Both the position numbers and the translations under genes were made by a program. Of a stretch of 64,000 nt of DNA, positions 11,385 to 22,371 are shown in pieces (the stretch's first letter is position 1; each line of letters opens with the position of its first letter). This DNA is from Ascaphus truei (lineage: Eukaryota > Chordata > Amphibia > Anura > Ascaphidae), in NCBI GenBank assembly GCA_036426205.1, contig CM071586.1:7823471-7887470 (forward strand), read 5' to 3'. Under the pieces are notes generated by a model that saw only the letters and a list, made by a program, of their open reading frames with translations, ran no database searches and was not told the DNA's origin.

Positions 11385-11935
11385 CCCAGAAAATGGCGCC
11401 GGCTCTTAGCTGCTCTCTAGGCCGCGGCCTCGGGACCCTCCCACCCGGGGGGGGGGGGTAACACCTTCCGGTACCCGGTGTGTACAATCTCCCCCTACAC
11501 CCGGGGGTTATGCATATAACATACATATATACACACACCCCCACCAACCCGGAGACGCGTCACGGAAAGCGGCGCGGGACTTACTATCCGACGGGCCCGC
11601 CAAGGAGACACAGAACCGGCGCTACGGAAACAGCGCACCGCCCGCGCCGACACTCGGGGCGCCCGGCGTAAAGGCCCTATTCACAGCGAGGCGCGCGGCC
11701 GTAGGGCCCTCGCTACGCAAGTTGCGTATTCGCAGTGTTACGCTGCGCACTGTGCGTAGAGCAGGGGGGAACAGGCGACGTAAGGCACCCTATTCACAGC
11801 CGCGCTGCGCAGATACAGGACGTCACGAGGCGGAAGTGACAGAAGGCAAAAGCGGGGACCGTGGTGACGTCAGGTAGTAGGAAGCAAGGGGCCGGGCAAT
11901 GAGGAGGCTACGCCTGCAGCGTACACAGTTACGTA
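11385..11935 (-). promoter_or_regulatory. CpG island, candidate brd4 upstream promoter
   Basis: Dense in CpG compared with neighbours (words GGCGCCGG, GCCGCGGCC, GACGCGTC, GGGCGCCCGGCG). It contains an AAAATGGCGCCGG word resembling a YY1-type site. On the minus strand a possible donor GGATA/GTAAGT lies at about 11,577-11,582, compatible with a non-coding first exon to its right. It is 6.8 kb upstream of the brd4 ATG exon. Part of the CpG content (11,667-11,820) comes from fragments that look like Harbinger ends (TAAGGCACCCTATTCACAGC), so some of the signal may be transposon-derived. The promoter role is inference. Confidence 0.4.
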
Positions 11936-12780
11936 CATTGCGTACACATGCAATACCAATTCTGCAAATGTCTTGTAGATGAAGACACAATATTCCAGTG
12001 TTTAGCTTTATATCTTTCAATCTATATTCATAAATACACTATAGTATACAGTACATTATAGTTACCATTTATTATTCATAATACTATATATAAATATTTT
12101 TTTTTATAACATCCTAACAAATATGAATACAGTCATAAATACATGTACAGGTTTACAAAATATATCAAATTGTAGTGATAATTAGGAACATAAATAGGAG
12201 AGCAGCAAATATAAATTGTCAATAAATAGGTTATGACTGATCATTTCTATAATTAAATATCATAACAAACTAGTGATAGATAGATAGGATAGATAGGATA
12301 GACTTGCACACACAAATCTTAAAATATAATCAACATCATAAACTAGACTTTGAATTAGTAAAATCCAATTATAAATCCCTGTTACACCGACAAAGGCTTT
12401 GTCACAATAAATATAGCATTGAGAATGAAACAGAAGTGACACTGTTGAACATATGTAAGAAAAGAAGGAGTAGTAGCAGGTGTTTGAAAACACCCACAGA
12501 AAGTAGAACTGAATATCACCGATCTCCAATATATGCAAGTCATAGAAAGTACAATCATCAATGTATTCAGAAAATGATGACACCGACACACACACACGGG
12601 TCAAAAAGGTAGAAAATTAGGAACCAGTCAGAATTTTTTTAAGAATGAAAGTTTTGTTGAGTGGCAGGTCGGCGGTGTTGGACATTGGCTCCACTATGGC
12701 GGCGAAACAGCTGTGATCAAATGTCCCCGTACGCAGGTAGGCATCTTTACTGGCGCTACGCCCCCCCTTGGCAAGAATGT
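11936..12780. other. AT-rich DNA, no gene seen
   Basis: AT-rich with a short GATAG tandem run (about 12,275-12,301). A minus-strand frame at 12,617-12,760 is open but matches nothing I recognise. Confidence 0.4.
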
Positions 12781-12792
12781 CAGTGTGCATCT

Positions 12793-12796
<4 letters not shown>

Positions 12797-12828
<32 letters not shown>

Positions 12829-12895
12829 ACCCATCAACACTAGCACACACACACAACACCACACCACACACACAACACACACACATCACACCACA
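12797..12895. repeat. (AC)n microsatellite
   Basis: AC run with CACC and ACACAACACC interruptions. Confidence 0.9.
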
Positions 12896-13344
12896 CCCTC
12901 CCTCCTCTCCTTGCCACAATGGTGGACAGAGACTTTGACTAATCCGTCATGCTCCTCCCCTCCCCCCCCTCTTGCGCCTCGAACCCACCCGCTCTCTATC
13001 CCCCCCATTCCCCCTCCACACTAAGTAGTGCCACAGATAGTAACAGCGCACCTTGTCCTGCTTTGCGGTCCAGGTAGCAAAACAGAATAGGAAACAATGT
13101 TACCCATCGAAGCATGTCGCAGCAGAAGTGCCGGAGGCAACATCTTAGGCACCCATGATTTTTCCATCCCTTTATATAAAATGAATATGTACATACTCAT
13201 TTACTTATATATTTTTACATCTATAGTTGTGTTAGAAAGGTGGGGGAGGGGAGAGACACAGAAAAGTTGAGAACGGGTAAAGAAAAAGGGAAGATAGATT
13301 TTCAACTCAGGCCTTGGAAAACGAGTGGCAAGTGGAAAATTGGG

Positions 13345-13560
13345 GGTGACGTGTGAAGTTAAGCATGCTGCAAATCCTATTGGGAAGCATGCTTGCCGAA
13401 GTCGCACCCCACAATGCCTTGCATAGCGCTAGACAATACATCATACAGCTCTGCTTCCCAAGACACATGTACTGTGTAGGTGTATAGATCTATAATTTCA
13501 AGATGTTAGTAGAACAAGGGACTGAAGCAGAAATACTGATTGTAAATATATATTTAAAAT
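13345..13560. repeat. Dispersed repeat, uninterrupted copy
   Basis: Matches 8,285-8,459 plus 8,791-8,870 and shows the sequence before the Tigger MITE inserted. It ends in an AT-rich tail. Confidence 0.7.
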
Positions 13561-14329
13561 ATATCCAGGTAACATAAAGATAGTCACATGCAAACAGCAG
13601 CTATATTCTAGGACAATAAAAATATTCGGTGTAAATGCCACCCATAATAATTAGATTTCGAAAAAATAAAAAACTATTATACGTCCCAGAATGTTACATT
13701 TAAAACCCGGACACGCACATGATTTAAATAGGATAATAAAGTATTTCTATCATACGAACAAATGCTCTGTATAACAAAATATTTGAATACTGTTTTAGTG
13801 ATACAGACCTTAATATTCTACATATTTAAAAAATAGAATTCTATATGATCGTCCGTTGTTAATAATAAAGAATTACACAGCCAAACAACGCAGTATAATT
13901 ATTTCTACACATGCAGCTGTATGCAGATACCAGAACGCAGTCATGCAGATACCGCCACACAGTCAGACTTCCATAGCCACAAATACAGATACACACAGTC
14001 GTGCGCAGATAAAGGTAGAGGTATTAAACAAATTATTTGCCGCTGTATATACCAAGGACGAGCCAATTGCAAAAAATATTACAGCAAAAGGAAGTCACAA
14101 CCACAGCATTAACAAACATTTGGCTAACATAGGAAGAGGTGCAAAGGCTGCTTGGTAAATTGAGGGTAAATAAAACACAAGGCCCCCGATGGCAGGCACA
14201 TTTAAGAAGCACAGTTCAGTCATAGCCAGACCGGTGCATTTCAAATTCAAAAACTGCACTTCCACAGGCTCTGTGCCGCAAGATTGGCGTAAAAGCAGAA
14301 ATGATGCCTGTATTTCAAAATGAAGCCAG
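13561..14329. other. No gene seen
   Basis: AT-rich sequence. Open frames here are short and of random composition. Confidence 0.4.
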
Positions 14330-15445
14330 ATCAAAACCAGGGAATTACAGAACCGTAAGGCGGATATCAATAGTGGGAAAGCTACTTGAATGTTTACCAA
14401 GGGATAATATTTAGGAATACCTTTTGGAAAACAAGATTAGTAATAGTCAGCATGGATTTATGATACTGTAGGTCATGCCAAACTAACTTTAGTTTGTTTG
14501 AAGAAGTACAGCAATCAAAATTACAACGTGTGGTGCATTTGCATCTCACACAGGTCTTTTCCCGTTATCCAACAGTGCTTCCACTGCAGCCAGGAATTCT
14601 GGGTAATGACAAGTAGAAGTAGGAATGTATGTCAGGGTAATGCAGTTGATGTGGTATACATAGATTTTGCAAAGGCTTTTGATACAGTTCCACACAAGAG
14701 GTTGGTGTACAAAATAAAGCAGATTGGTCTGGATGAAAATATTTGCACCTGGATTGAAAACTGGTCGAACGATAGACAACAGACTCTCGCCATAAACAGA
14801 ACCTTTTCAGGTTGCAGAACCAGACTTGTGAGCGCGGCCGTCTCGCCGTGACAAAGTCCCCGCTGGTGTTTGGCCGCCTGGGGACCTTGCGCCGGAGCCT
14901 CTCCGCCGCTGGACACTCAGTCGTGTCTCCAAGGTAAGTTAATTGATGGGGTTCTATCGGTTAGGGTAGGGTAAAGGGCTTATCTTGACAGCGAAGCGAT
15001 GTCCAGGCAGCGAGGTATTTGGCAGCCAAACACCGGCGGTCATTTGGTCGCGACCAAAATGTCCTAGAGTTGAGGTTGGGCTTAAGTTGGAAGTAGAGTA
15101 CCTCAACGATCGCTACTGGGACCCATGCATTTTCTTTGGTTTATTAATGACCATAGAGAGCAAAGTCTCCATCTTTGCTGATATTATATCCTGCTCTGAC
15201 TAGCTTACATAATGTCACGTCTCTGCAGAAGGATTTGGGTAGAGTAGAAGCTTGGGCAGTTAAATGGAAGATGACGTTTGATACAGATACATGCAAGGTT
15301 CTGCATTTGGGAAGCAAGATTTATACTACATACACATTAAATGGAGGTCAATCCTTAACGGAGAAAGGTATAGGTGTGCTTGCAGACAGCAGGCCTAGAA
15401 ATAGTGCTCAATGTCAAGTCGTACCTGCAAAGGCCAATAGGAGAT
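14330..15445 (+). mobile_element. CR1-like LINE reverse-transcriptase fragment with insertions
   Basis: The plus strand shows decayed pieces of one RT in order: a finger-region block around 14,350-14,470 (SQHG-type motif), VDVVYIDFAKAFDTVPHKR at about 14,650-14,706 (RT motif A with its catalytic Asp), then WIENWSNDRQQ. After a gap comes LQKDLGRVEAWAVKWKMTF and CKVLHLGSK at about 15,220-15,320, the thumb region of CR1-type RTs. The octamer repeat (14,524-14,615) and an unidentified ~300 bp block (14,823-15,125) interrupt it. Not functional. Confidence 0.75.
14524..14615 (-). repeat. Octamer-containing repeat fragment inside CR1
   Basis: Contains CAGTGCTTCCACTGCAGCCA and GGAATTCTGGGTAATGACA, as in the copy at 41-200. 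It interrupts the RT between its finger and motif A blocks. Confidence 0.6.
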
Positions 15446-15780
15446 TATCTAGAACATTACCCCTCAATAAAAAGCACCCCCACAAATTCTCTATTCACAC
15501 CCTCTCTCTATCTACTCCCTCCTGCTGCTGGGGATCTCTCCCGTAATCCTGGACCCAGCCATCCCACATTCACTCTTACCACCCATTGTGACCAAGCACT
15601 GCCATCTACTGCACTTACTCCCTCACCTGCTGTCTCTGTAAGTCTCCCGACATACCACTTAGATTGTAAGCTCTCCGGGGCAGGGATTTCCTTTCCTATT
15701 GTCTGATTTTGCTGCGCTTATTGTATCATTATTATAATTCCCTGTACTGTATACTTTTGGAGCTATATAAATAAAGATAT
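15446..15780 (+). mobile_element. L2-type LINE derivative, 5' piece joined to 3' tail
   Basis: The left part encodes a LLPPAAGDLSRNPGP-like peptide, typical of the N-terminal start of LINE ORF2. Within 150 bp it passes into the L2-type 3' tail (TAGATTGTAAGCTCTCCGGG, then GGGATTTCCTTTCC). The 5' and 3' ends are therefore joined without the RT, as in an internally deleted, SINE-like copy. Confidence 0.55.
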
Positions 15781-16407
15781 ACATACACACCGGGATATAG
15801 ATAGAAGGGAAAAGAACATACATTTCCCACTTTATAGTGAAATAAGAGAAGCGCAAAATAAATAACAATAATATGGCTTCTCTGTGCTTCTCAAAAGAAC
15901 ACAGTCTCTAGAAACTGTGTACAAGAATTGGTGGTGAAAAATTAAAGCGCAATAGAGTGCAACCAACACAACAAATAAACCAGTAATACCCAATATAACT
16001 GGCGATTGTGCTCAAGTGGTAAGTGAACAAATCACGCACATAAATTTCAGCAGGAGAGTGTCTGGTCACGTTTAACTTCTCCTAAAGAATACATAGAGAG
16101 AACATAGTGTGATACAGTTTAATGAACATGCATACAAATAAGATGGGAAAAGGGCACACTCACATTCTCCCAATCTTTAAAACGCATTGAGTGCTATAAG
16201 GGCACACTTACACCTCTGGGTACTCCCGAAATCTACCGGAATGGAGAGTCCTTCTTGACAAAACGCCCGCGCCTCTGCCTTGGATCCTCGTGGTCAATGG
16301 CGCCGTCGTCCGCACTTACGCGTCTGCGCGCTCTGCAGGTATGGTGGCTCGCAAGAGACAGGACTCTTCTTCTCCGGCTACGGTGTCCTCAGAGGGTAAA
16401 AAAAACC

Positions 16408-16446
16408 GACGCGTTTCGCCTTCTGTTCTTTGCGGCTTCCTCAGGG
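16408..16446 (-). ncRNA. Hammerhead-like motif, left arm
   Basis: Minus strand: CTGAGGA, A, GCC, loop, GGC, GAAA, CGCG, then UC instead of UA. Stem II is 3 bp. It is the inverse partner of 16,533-16,573. Confidence 0.4.
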
Positions 16447-16532
16447 ATTGTGAAGATTCAGAACCCCTAAGGAGCTGCTATGATCAGAAGACGAAGCGCG
16501 CAGCTTCCTTAGGGATTCTGAATCTTCACACT

Positions 16533-16573
16533 CCCTGAGGAAGCCGCAAAGAACAGAAGGCGAAACGCGTAGG
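16533..16573 (+). ncRNA. Hammerhead-like motif, right arm
   Basis: CC-CTGAGGA-A-GCC...GGC-GAAA-CGCG-UA-GG. It has the conserved core words and a palindromic stem III (CGCG) followed by UA. Stem I is only 2 bp, and one unpaired A precedes stem II. Probably degenerate. Confidence 0.45.
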
Positions 16574-17225
16574 TTTTTTTTGACCCTCTGAGGACACCGT
16601 AGCCGGAGAAGGAGCCCTGTCTCTTGCGAGCCACCATGCTTGCAGCGCGCGCAGATGCGTAAGTGCGGACGACGGCGCCATTGACCACGAGGATCGGAGG
16701 ATCCAAGGCAGAGGCGCGGGCGTTTTGTCAAGAAGGACTCTCCATTCCGGTAGATTTCGGGAGTACCCAGAGGTGTAAGTGTGCCCTTATAGAACTCAAT
16801 GCGTTTTAAAGATTGGGAGAATGTGAGTGTGCCCTTTTCCCATCTTATTTGTATGCATGTTCATTAAACTGTATCACGCTCCTGCTGAAATTTATGTGAG
16901 TGATTTGTTCACTTATCACTTGGACACAATCACCAGTTATATTGGGTATTACTGGTTTATTTGTTATGTTGGTTGCACTCTATTGTGCTTTAATTTTTCA
17001 CCACCATTTCCCACTTTATACATCCTTAGTAAGACCACACCTTTTACATAAAATACAGTTTCGGGCACAAACTCCATAAAAAAAAAAAGGACATTATCAA
17101 ACTCGAAGAAGAGAAGTGACGCCAAATTAATGGAAATGGAAGGTCTGACTTGAGTAAAGTCTAAATTAGGTGTGTTTACATTAGGGGGGAAAATAGGCGT
17201 CTATGAGATGATATAACTATTAACA

Positions 17226-17480
17226 AATATATTCCGTCAATAATAATAATAGCTTGTTCTTGTATAGCGCTGCTAGTTTTACGTAGCGCTTTAAAGAGAC
17301 ATTTTGCAGGACACAGGTCCCTGCCCCGTGGGGCTTACAATCTATGTTTTTGGTGCCTGAGGCAACTAAAGGGAGATAAAGTGACTCGCTCAAGGATCCG
17401 ACACCGGGAATTGAACCAGCTCCCCCTGCTTCAGTACCAGAGTCAGTGTCTTTACTCACTGAGCCGCTCCTTCTCTCTCA
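17226..17480 (-). mobile_element. tRNA-derived SINE with L2-type tail
   Basis: The minus strand begins GAGCGGCTCAGTGAGTAAAG (A-box-like), has a good B box GGTTCAATTCCCGG, then an unrelated body, the L2-type tail TAGATTGTAAGCCCCACGGG and a terminal ATT repeat. This is the architecture of MIR-like SINEs that use the L2 machinery. Confidence 0.82.
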
Positions 17481-17681
17481 ATACAAATGGATTTCAAGGA
17501 AACTTTTAATTCATGCTGTACAAATAACGCTTTGAAATTGGGGGAGAGGAGATTTCGCCAGCAAAAAGATCATTAAAGTAAGGAGGTCAAAAATGTGGAA
17601 TCTACTATCCATGGAGACTGTGATGGCAGAGACATATATTTAAGAAAAGGTTACATATATTTTAAGAAAGGAAAAGGTATA

Positions 17682-18021
17682 CAGGCATACCCCACATTAA
17701 CGTACGCAATGAGTCCAGAGCATGTATGTAAAGCGAAAATGTACTTTAAGTGGAAAAAAGGTAGTGCTTCACTTAGATACTTCGGTACAGGTAGGGAGCC
17801 GATGTTGCTGTTCAGGACGTGCTGGCAGGTGCATGCGCGAGCTGCCGTTTGCCTATTGGGCAAGGGGAATCCGCGCGTCACTACTATGGCGGTCTGAAGG
17901 GCAGAATAAGTGTCCGTACTCGAAAAGCGAGCATTCGGACTTAGGGGTATGGTGCTATTGAAAACATGTCCTTACACGCCAGTGTACTTTAAGTGAGTGT
18001 CCTTAAACCATGGTAGGCCTG
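17682..18021. mobile_element. Tigger/pogo MITE, copy 3 (inverted)
   Basis: Same family as 8,460 and 9,120 but in the opposite orientation. TA is duplicated at 17,680-17,681 and 18,022-18,023. Ends are CAGGCATACCCC... and ...TAGGCCTG. The interior has an unrelated or diverged ~80 bp stretch at about 17,865-17,965. Confidence 0.85.
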
Positions 18022-18215
18022 TACAGGGATATTCCAAACGAATTAAACATAGAAAAGATGTTGATCCAGGAAGGCATCTATTTTCCCCCCTTAGGAGACC
18101 TAATTGGCTAATGTTTCACCGGATCAATATAAATATAGGAGCATCTTAGTCAACTAAATTTAACATTGGTTTTAACACGATAGACTGTGTATTTTTCTAT
18201 GTAACTATACCAAGA

Positions 18216-18450
18216 CGTACACAGTAATACACAGTAATAGACAGTAATAGACGCACAAGGAGCCCGCCACACACGCACAAGCTCACAGGGAGCCTGCCAC
18301 GCACGCACAGTGCCCACCACCCATGGTTGCACTGGGAGCCCGGCGCACACGCACAAGCTCACAGGGAGCCCGCCGCACAGGCACACAAGGATCTCACCAC
18401 ACAGACACTCGAGGAGCCAGCCGCACAGACGCACAATGAACCCGTCACAC
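18216..18450. repeat. Minisatellite, ~30 bp units
   Basis: Units resembling CACACGCACAAGCTCACAGG followed by GAGCCCGCC, with substitutions. Confidence 0.75.
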
Positions 18451-18859
18451 ATGCGGTGGCGCCTCTGACTTTATAAGAGAACTTATAAAGATAAGGAGTG
18501 AGAAGAGGTTTTTTTTGCCCTGTGCAGACTCCTGATCAGCACATCATACAAAAGGGAGCAGCCAGAGGAAAGCAAACCTAAAAATACTTGTAGGTGTTGG
18601 CATTGGGTAATTTCTCAATTACACAGATTTAACAGCTAAATATTTGACGTCCTTTACTTATTCTATAAATCTGACACCTTCACATTCAGCATCTACAGTG
18701 AGAAAGCAAATTAAAATGACAATATGAGCTGTTGCATGCAGAAGGTGCACTTAACAAGTAGAACATTATAAAACAAAATAGCCGTAAAAAAATATTTTTT
18801 TCTTGTAAAAATTCCATTTTCCCACTTAATTACAAAGTTCACTGTTAAATATAAAACTT

Positions 18860-19960
18860 AGGCTAACTCTTTTTTGCAGGGCCTCTTAGAGTCCCTGCTC
18901 CGAAGAGCTTATAATCTAATTGGTTGGAAGGAAGGACGTACAGATAGTAGGAGGGTGTTCTGGTAAGTCGTCTGCATGGGGCTAAGGTTTATGTATGCAG
19001 TGTAAAACTATCACTCAGAGTTACTCATATACTTCCATAAGCAGGTGTGTTTTGAGTTGGGCCTTAAAGTTGGATAGAGAGGGTGCTAGTCGGATATTGA
19101 GGGGGAAAGGCATTCCAGAGTTGCGGGGCAGTCGTGAGAAAGGTTTAAGGTGGGAGAGGGCTTCAGATACAAAAGGGGTAGAGAGAAGGCATCCTTGAGC
19201 AGAACGCAAGAGTCGGGATGGTGCATAGCGAGAAATTAGGGCTGAGATGTGAGGAGCAGAACAGTGTAAAGCTTTAAAAGTGAAAAGGAGAATTGAGTTT
19301 GTGATACAGAATTTGATAGGAAGCCAGGAGAGGGATTTCAGCAGGGGAGACAGATCGATTTCAGAAAGAGTAGAGTGATTCTGGGAGCAGTATTTAGGAC
19401 ATATTATGGGGAGACAGGTGAGATGCAGGAAGGCCGAACAGCAGGAGGTTACAGTAGTCGAGACGGGAGAGAATTAGGATCTGTGTTAGAGTTTTTGTAG
19501 TCGAGCAACAGAGTAGGGCCCCGTTTCTCTGCATTTCGCTTCTCGGCGATCCGCCACTACCGAGAAGGGGTCCGCCATGTCTGCGCATGCGCAGAAGGGG
19601 TTGGAAAGACGTTAAATCGCCGGTAGACATAGCAACTGCTATGATACGCTTTTCGGCAGCAGCCTAGAACAGAACCCGCCATATGAGTGGGGGCCTACTG
19701 TACTGCGGAGGAAAAAGCGACAGGTTTTAGATACCTTTTGAATGTGAGAGGAGTCGAGTGTGACCCCTAGGCAGCGTGCTTGTGGCTAATGGGTGAATGA
19801 AAGTACTTCCAACAGTAATGTGGAAGGAGGAAATAGGGCCAGGTTTGGGAGGAAGTATGAGGAGCTCTGTTTTTGCCATGTTAAGTGTAAGGACATTATT
19901 GTAATTATTACTGTTCTTAGAAAGGATGTTGACATTAAGTGCTTTCACGTTATTGTAAAT
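18860..19960 (-). mobile_element. L2-type LINE, RT C-terminus and tail
   Basis: Minus strand, in order: MAKTELLILPPKPGPISSF (19,880-19,826), SRLDYCNLLLFGLPASH (19,460-19,410), FSRLPRNSGMPFPLNIR with LSNFKAQLKTHLL (19,140-19,040), and the tail ATTATAAGCTCTTCGGAGCA (about 18,918-18,896). These are the usual C-terminal RT and 3' motifs of L2. It is frameshifted and interrupted by a Tigger-like insertion at 19,511-19,700. Confidence 0.82.
19511..19700. mobile_element. Tigger-like MITE, GTAGGGCCCC family
   Basis: Inserted in the L2 copy. Left end AGTAGGGCCCCG, right end GGGGGCCTACTG followed by TA. The ends resemble those at 62,609. Confidence 0.65.
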
Positions 19961-20415
19961 CTTACATATTTTTGGACTTTGGGGTACAATTCTCACCTTT
20001 AAAAGTATATTGCAAATATACGTCAGACTTTTCTTCGATATGTTTCTCAGTTTAAAGGGTGGAGCCTCCATGGTATATTTCATTTATACAACAGGACTTT
20101 TATAGGGTAGTTCTCATTTATAGGACATACTTTCCATTGTATATTTCATCTATAAACCAACTTTATATTATGTATTTTTTTCTAGCTGGAAACATGTTTA
20201 ATAAGATTTTAAGTTAGAGTCCAAAAGCAATATCCAATCCAATAATACACAACAACAAATCTCAATATGTACACAACACTTGCTGAATGTTTAGGGGTGA
20301 GTAAACGGATCAGATGTACAGGCGGTCAGTCTGCTGCAACGATCCCAAAAATGAGGTGATTTGAGACATAGGTCCTTAGCAAATTCACAAGATCTGCCAT
20401 ATTTGAGATTCCCGG
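19961..20415. other. No gene seen
   Basis: AT-rich sequence left of a hAT insertion. Repeated TTTATACAACAGGACTTTTAT words also occur near 63,112-63,133, so part of it is an unidentified dispersed repeat. Confidence 0.4.
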
Positions 20416-20610
20416 TAGAGATGTACCGGGTGCCTGGATGTCGCGGTCGTTCTCCTCACCCTCCACCGGCGGCAAGTCTCCTCCTGCCCTGCTCCTGTCG
20501 TTCTCCAAGAGGAGGACCAAAGGAGCAGAGCAGGACATTATTACCCGGCACCGGGTTCCAGCACCTGGGGCCGGGCCGGACAATTTGGCCGGGTATCGGG
20601 TACATCACTA
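20416..20610. mobile_element. hAT MITE with perfect 8-bp target duplication
   Basis: Ends TAGAGATGTACCGGGT... and ...CGGGTACATCACTA are inverse copies. ATTCCCGG is duplicated exactly at 20,408-20,415 and 20,611-20,618. 195 bp, non-coding. Confidence 0.9.
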
Positions 20611-20619
20611 ATTCCCGGG

Positions 20620-21359
20620 CAAAAAATATATTAACTATGGCTAAATTTCTAGGACGGGAAAGGGCCGAAGGATTTGGACAGAGAAATTGGGGATTAGGGT
20701 GAAAGACTGAATTTCTATAAGAAATGTTTCAACAAGGAGTTTACGATAAAAACAACTACTGTTCAGAGTAAACACACGCAGCATGTATACTCAGTGATGC
20801 ATTTAAAATGTTAGTATAATTAATTTACATTTAGACATTCGATACACACGTACACGATAGCATATCTGTATATACAGATTTGGATGTAGACATCTTTGAC
20901 AGGAGATACAAGTACATACACAGCCCCTGTAAACTCAGAACCCAAATCATGTATATTGTGTCAAAAAGAGCGCTACTAGGATTGTGACCTCGCGTATAGA
21001 ACAAAAGACCAAAAATCCTAGCGCTATATCGAACTTGACATATTTTAAGTCAAAGTATTTTTAATTGCAGTTCTTGCCAAGCACCTGTGAAGGACCAGTC
21101 TATAAAAGACAGCGCTCCCTCCATTAGAGAGGTTATGAGAGCTCTTTGCAGGTGCAGCAATGGTAGGACCTACAGAGGGATATACTGTGAGTTGGTTGTA
21201 GGCTTAAAATACTTTGGCCAAAAAATTGCACTAGATGACCCTTGATTATGAGAAGGTATACAGCCAAGTATTTAACTATATAAAATGTCAAGTAAATAAG
21301 GCACTAGGCCTTTTTTGTCACATATGCACACACACACACGTTTTGATCTAGGTGTTGTA
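20620..21359. other. No gene seen
   Basis: AT-rich sequence with unassigned dispersed-repeat character; nothing identified. Confidence 0.4.
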
Positions 21360-21590
21360 TTTATGCATATAATGAATTATATGAATAAAGGAAATGGTAG
21401 GTCTGACTTGAGGACAGGCTAAATTTGGCTTGTTTATATTAGAAATTACAGTAGACGTCCAAATATTTATAAATATATTCAAAGTCAATACAAAGAACTT
21501 TAAAGGGAACGCAATTAACGCATAGTTACAAATATATTCCAAGTATGAGTGGGAGATAAAACATTTTGAGCTAGGTTTTAATAATATTAT
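21360..21590 (+). mobile_element. CR1-like fragment
   Basis: Shares GGAAATGGTAGGTCTGACTT and the adjacent TAAATTTGGCTTGTTTATAT with the CR1 copy near 17,130-17,230. It is heavily decayed. Confidence 0.55.
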
Positions 21591-21604
21591 ATATATATAT
21601 ATAC

Positions 21605-21759
21605 AGTGTTCGACAAACCTATACATTTGCAAGCCCCGGGCGAGTGGATTTAACATGATGGCGAGCGCCTATTGGCCCAAGCAGCACACGTTTTGTACTA
21701 GGTGGCGAGTAGATTTTTTTTGTTCGGCGAGTAGATTTTTTGGTGATTTGTCGACCACG

Positions 21760-21764
<5 letters not shown>
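21605..21764 (+). mobile_element. MITE with CAGTGTTCGACAAA ends
   Basis: Left end CAGTGTTCGACAAACC, right end GATTTGTCGACCACGGTG, inside TA-rich DNA. An inverted copy lies at 22,170-22,325. Superfamily uncertain (hAT-like ends); the target duplication cannot be read in the TA tract. Confidence 0.65.
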
Positions 21765-21802
<38 letters not shown>

Positions 21803-21836
21803 NNNNNNNNNNNNNNNNNNNNNNNNNNNNNNNNNN
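21803..21836. other. Assembly gap (34 N)
   Basis: A run of N inside a TA microsatellite. The true length is unknown. Confidence 1.
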
Positions 21837-21991
21837 GAACCCGGTGTGTGTGTGGTGTGTGTGTGTGTTGTGTGTGTGATGTATATAATATATATAATAT
21901 ATTATAATGTCATTGGTATGGAGATGATTTGCACTCACGTATGTCAGAAGGCGATGCTTGTCCCATATGAAGGTATAGACCATGTATTGAC

Positions 21992-22028
21992 CAGCGTTTC
22001 GGTCCTCGGAGAGGAACCTTCCTCAGGG
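21992..22028 (-). ncRNA. Hammerhead-like motif in a foldback
   Basis: Minus strand: CC-CTGAGGA-A, a GG/CCTC stem with GAGG/ACC, GAAA, CG, then CU-GG. The core is intact, but the usual U16.1 is C and stem I is 2 bp, so it is probably inactive. Confidence 0.35.
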
Positions 22029-22139
22029 AGGACCGAAACGTTGGGGACCCTGTGTTCACAATACACATTTTTTGGGATTATTACTGCGGGTGCTGTCTTC
22101 TGTTATCAGGATTTCCCTGGTCACTACACATATATATAT

Positions 22140-22169
<30 letters not shown>

Positions 22170-22171
<2 letters not shown>

Positions 22172-22325
22172 GTGGTCGACAAATCACCAAAAAATCTACT
22201 CGCCAAACAAAAAAATCTACTCGCCACCTAGTACCACACGTGTGCTGCTTGGGCCAATAGGAGCTCGCCACGATGTTAAATCCACTCGCGGGGCGTGCAA
22301 ATGTATAGGTTTGTCGAACAACTGA
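22170..22325 (-). mobile_element. Inverted copy of the CAGTGTTCGACAAA MITE
   Basis: Reverse complement of 21,605-21,764 (shared TCTACTCGCCACCTAGTAC and CAAATGTATAGGTTTGTCGA). Confidence 0.7.
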
Positions 22326-22328
22326 TAG

Positions 22329-22361
<33 letters not shown>

Positions 22362-22371
22362 ATATTTTATA

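Larger units (their letters stand above)
15929..17006. mobile_element. Large foldback element (arms about 500 bp)
   Basis: The left arm (15,929-16,465) and right arm (about 16,505-17,006) are inverse copies around a ~40 bp centre. They share GGTGGTGAAAAATTAAAG, ACCAGTAATACCCAATATAA, AAATTTCAGCAGGAG, AAGGGCACACTCACATTCTC and CATTCCGGTAGATTTCGGGA in reverse complement. The left arm has ~55 bp the right lacks. Both arms carry the CTGAGGA / GAAACGCGT signature near the centre. Inverted terminal copies are common in Penelope-like elements, so this may be a pair of inverted pseudo-LTRs. Confidence 0.85.
17022..18210 (+). mobile_element. CR1-like LINE 3' end carrying two nested insertions
   Basis: CR1 pieces at 17,022-17,225 (TAAGACCACACCTTTTACAT), 17,481-17,681 and 18,024-18,210 (GATGTTGATCCAGGAAGGCA) are collinear with the copy at 5,056-5,777. 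They are split by a tRNA SINE (17,226-17,480) and a Tigger MITE (17,682-18,021). Not functional. Confidence 0.8.

Noticed and set aside
12617..12760. Minus-strand frame containing AYLRTGTFDHSCFAAIVEP
   Set aside because: The composition looks protein-like, but there is no family match I know, no splice sites that I could support and an AC microsatellite at one end.
17226..17480. Possible tRNA gene (A and B box words)
   Set aside because: Only the SINE head is tRNA-like. No full cloverleaf, and the L2-type tail identifies a SINE.
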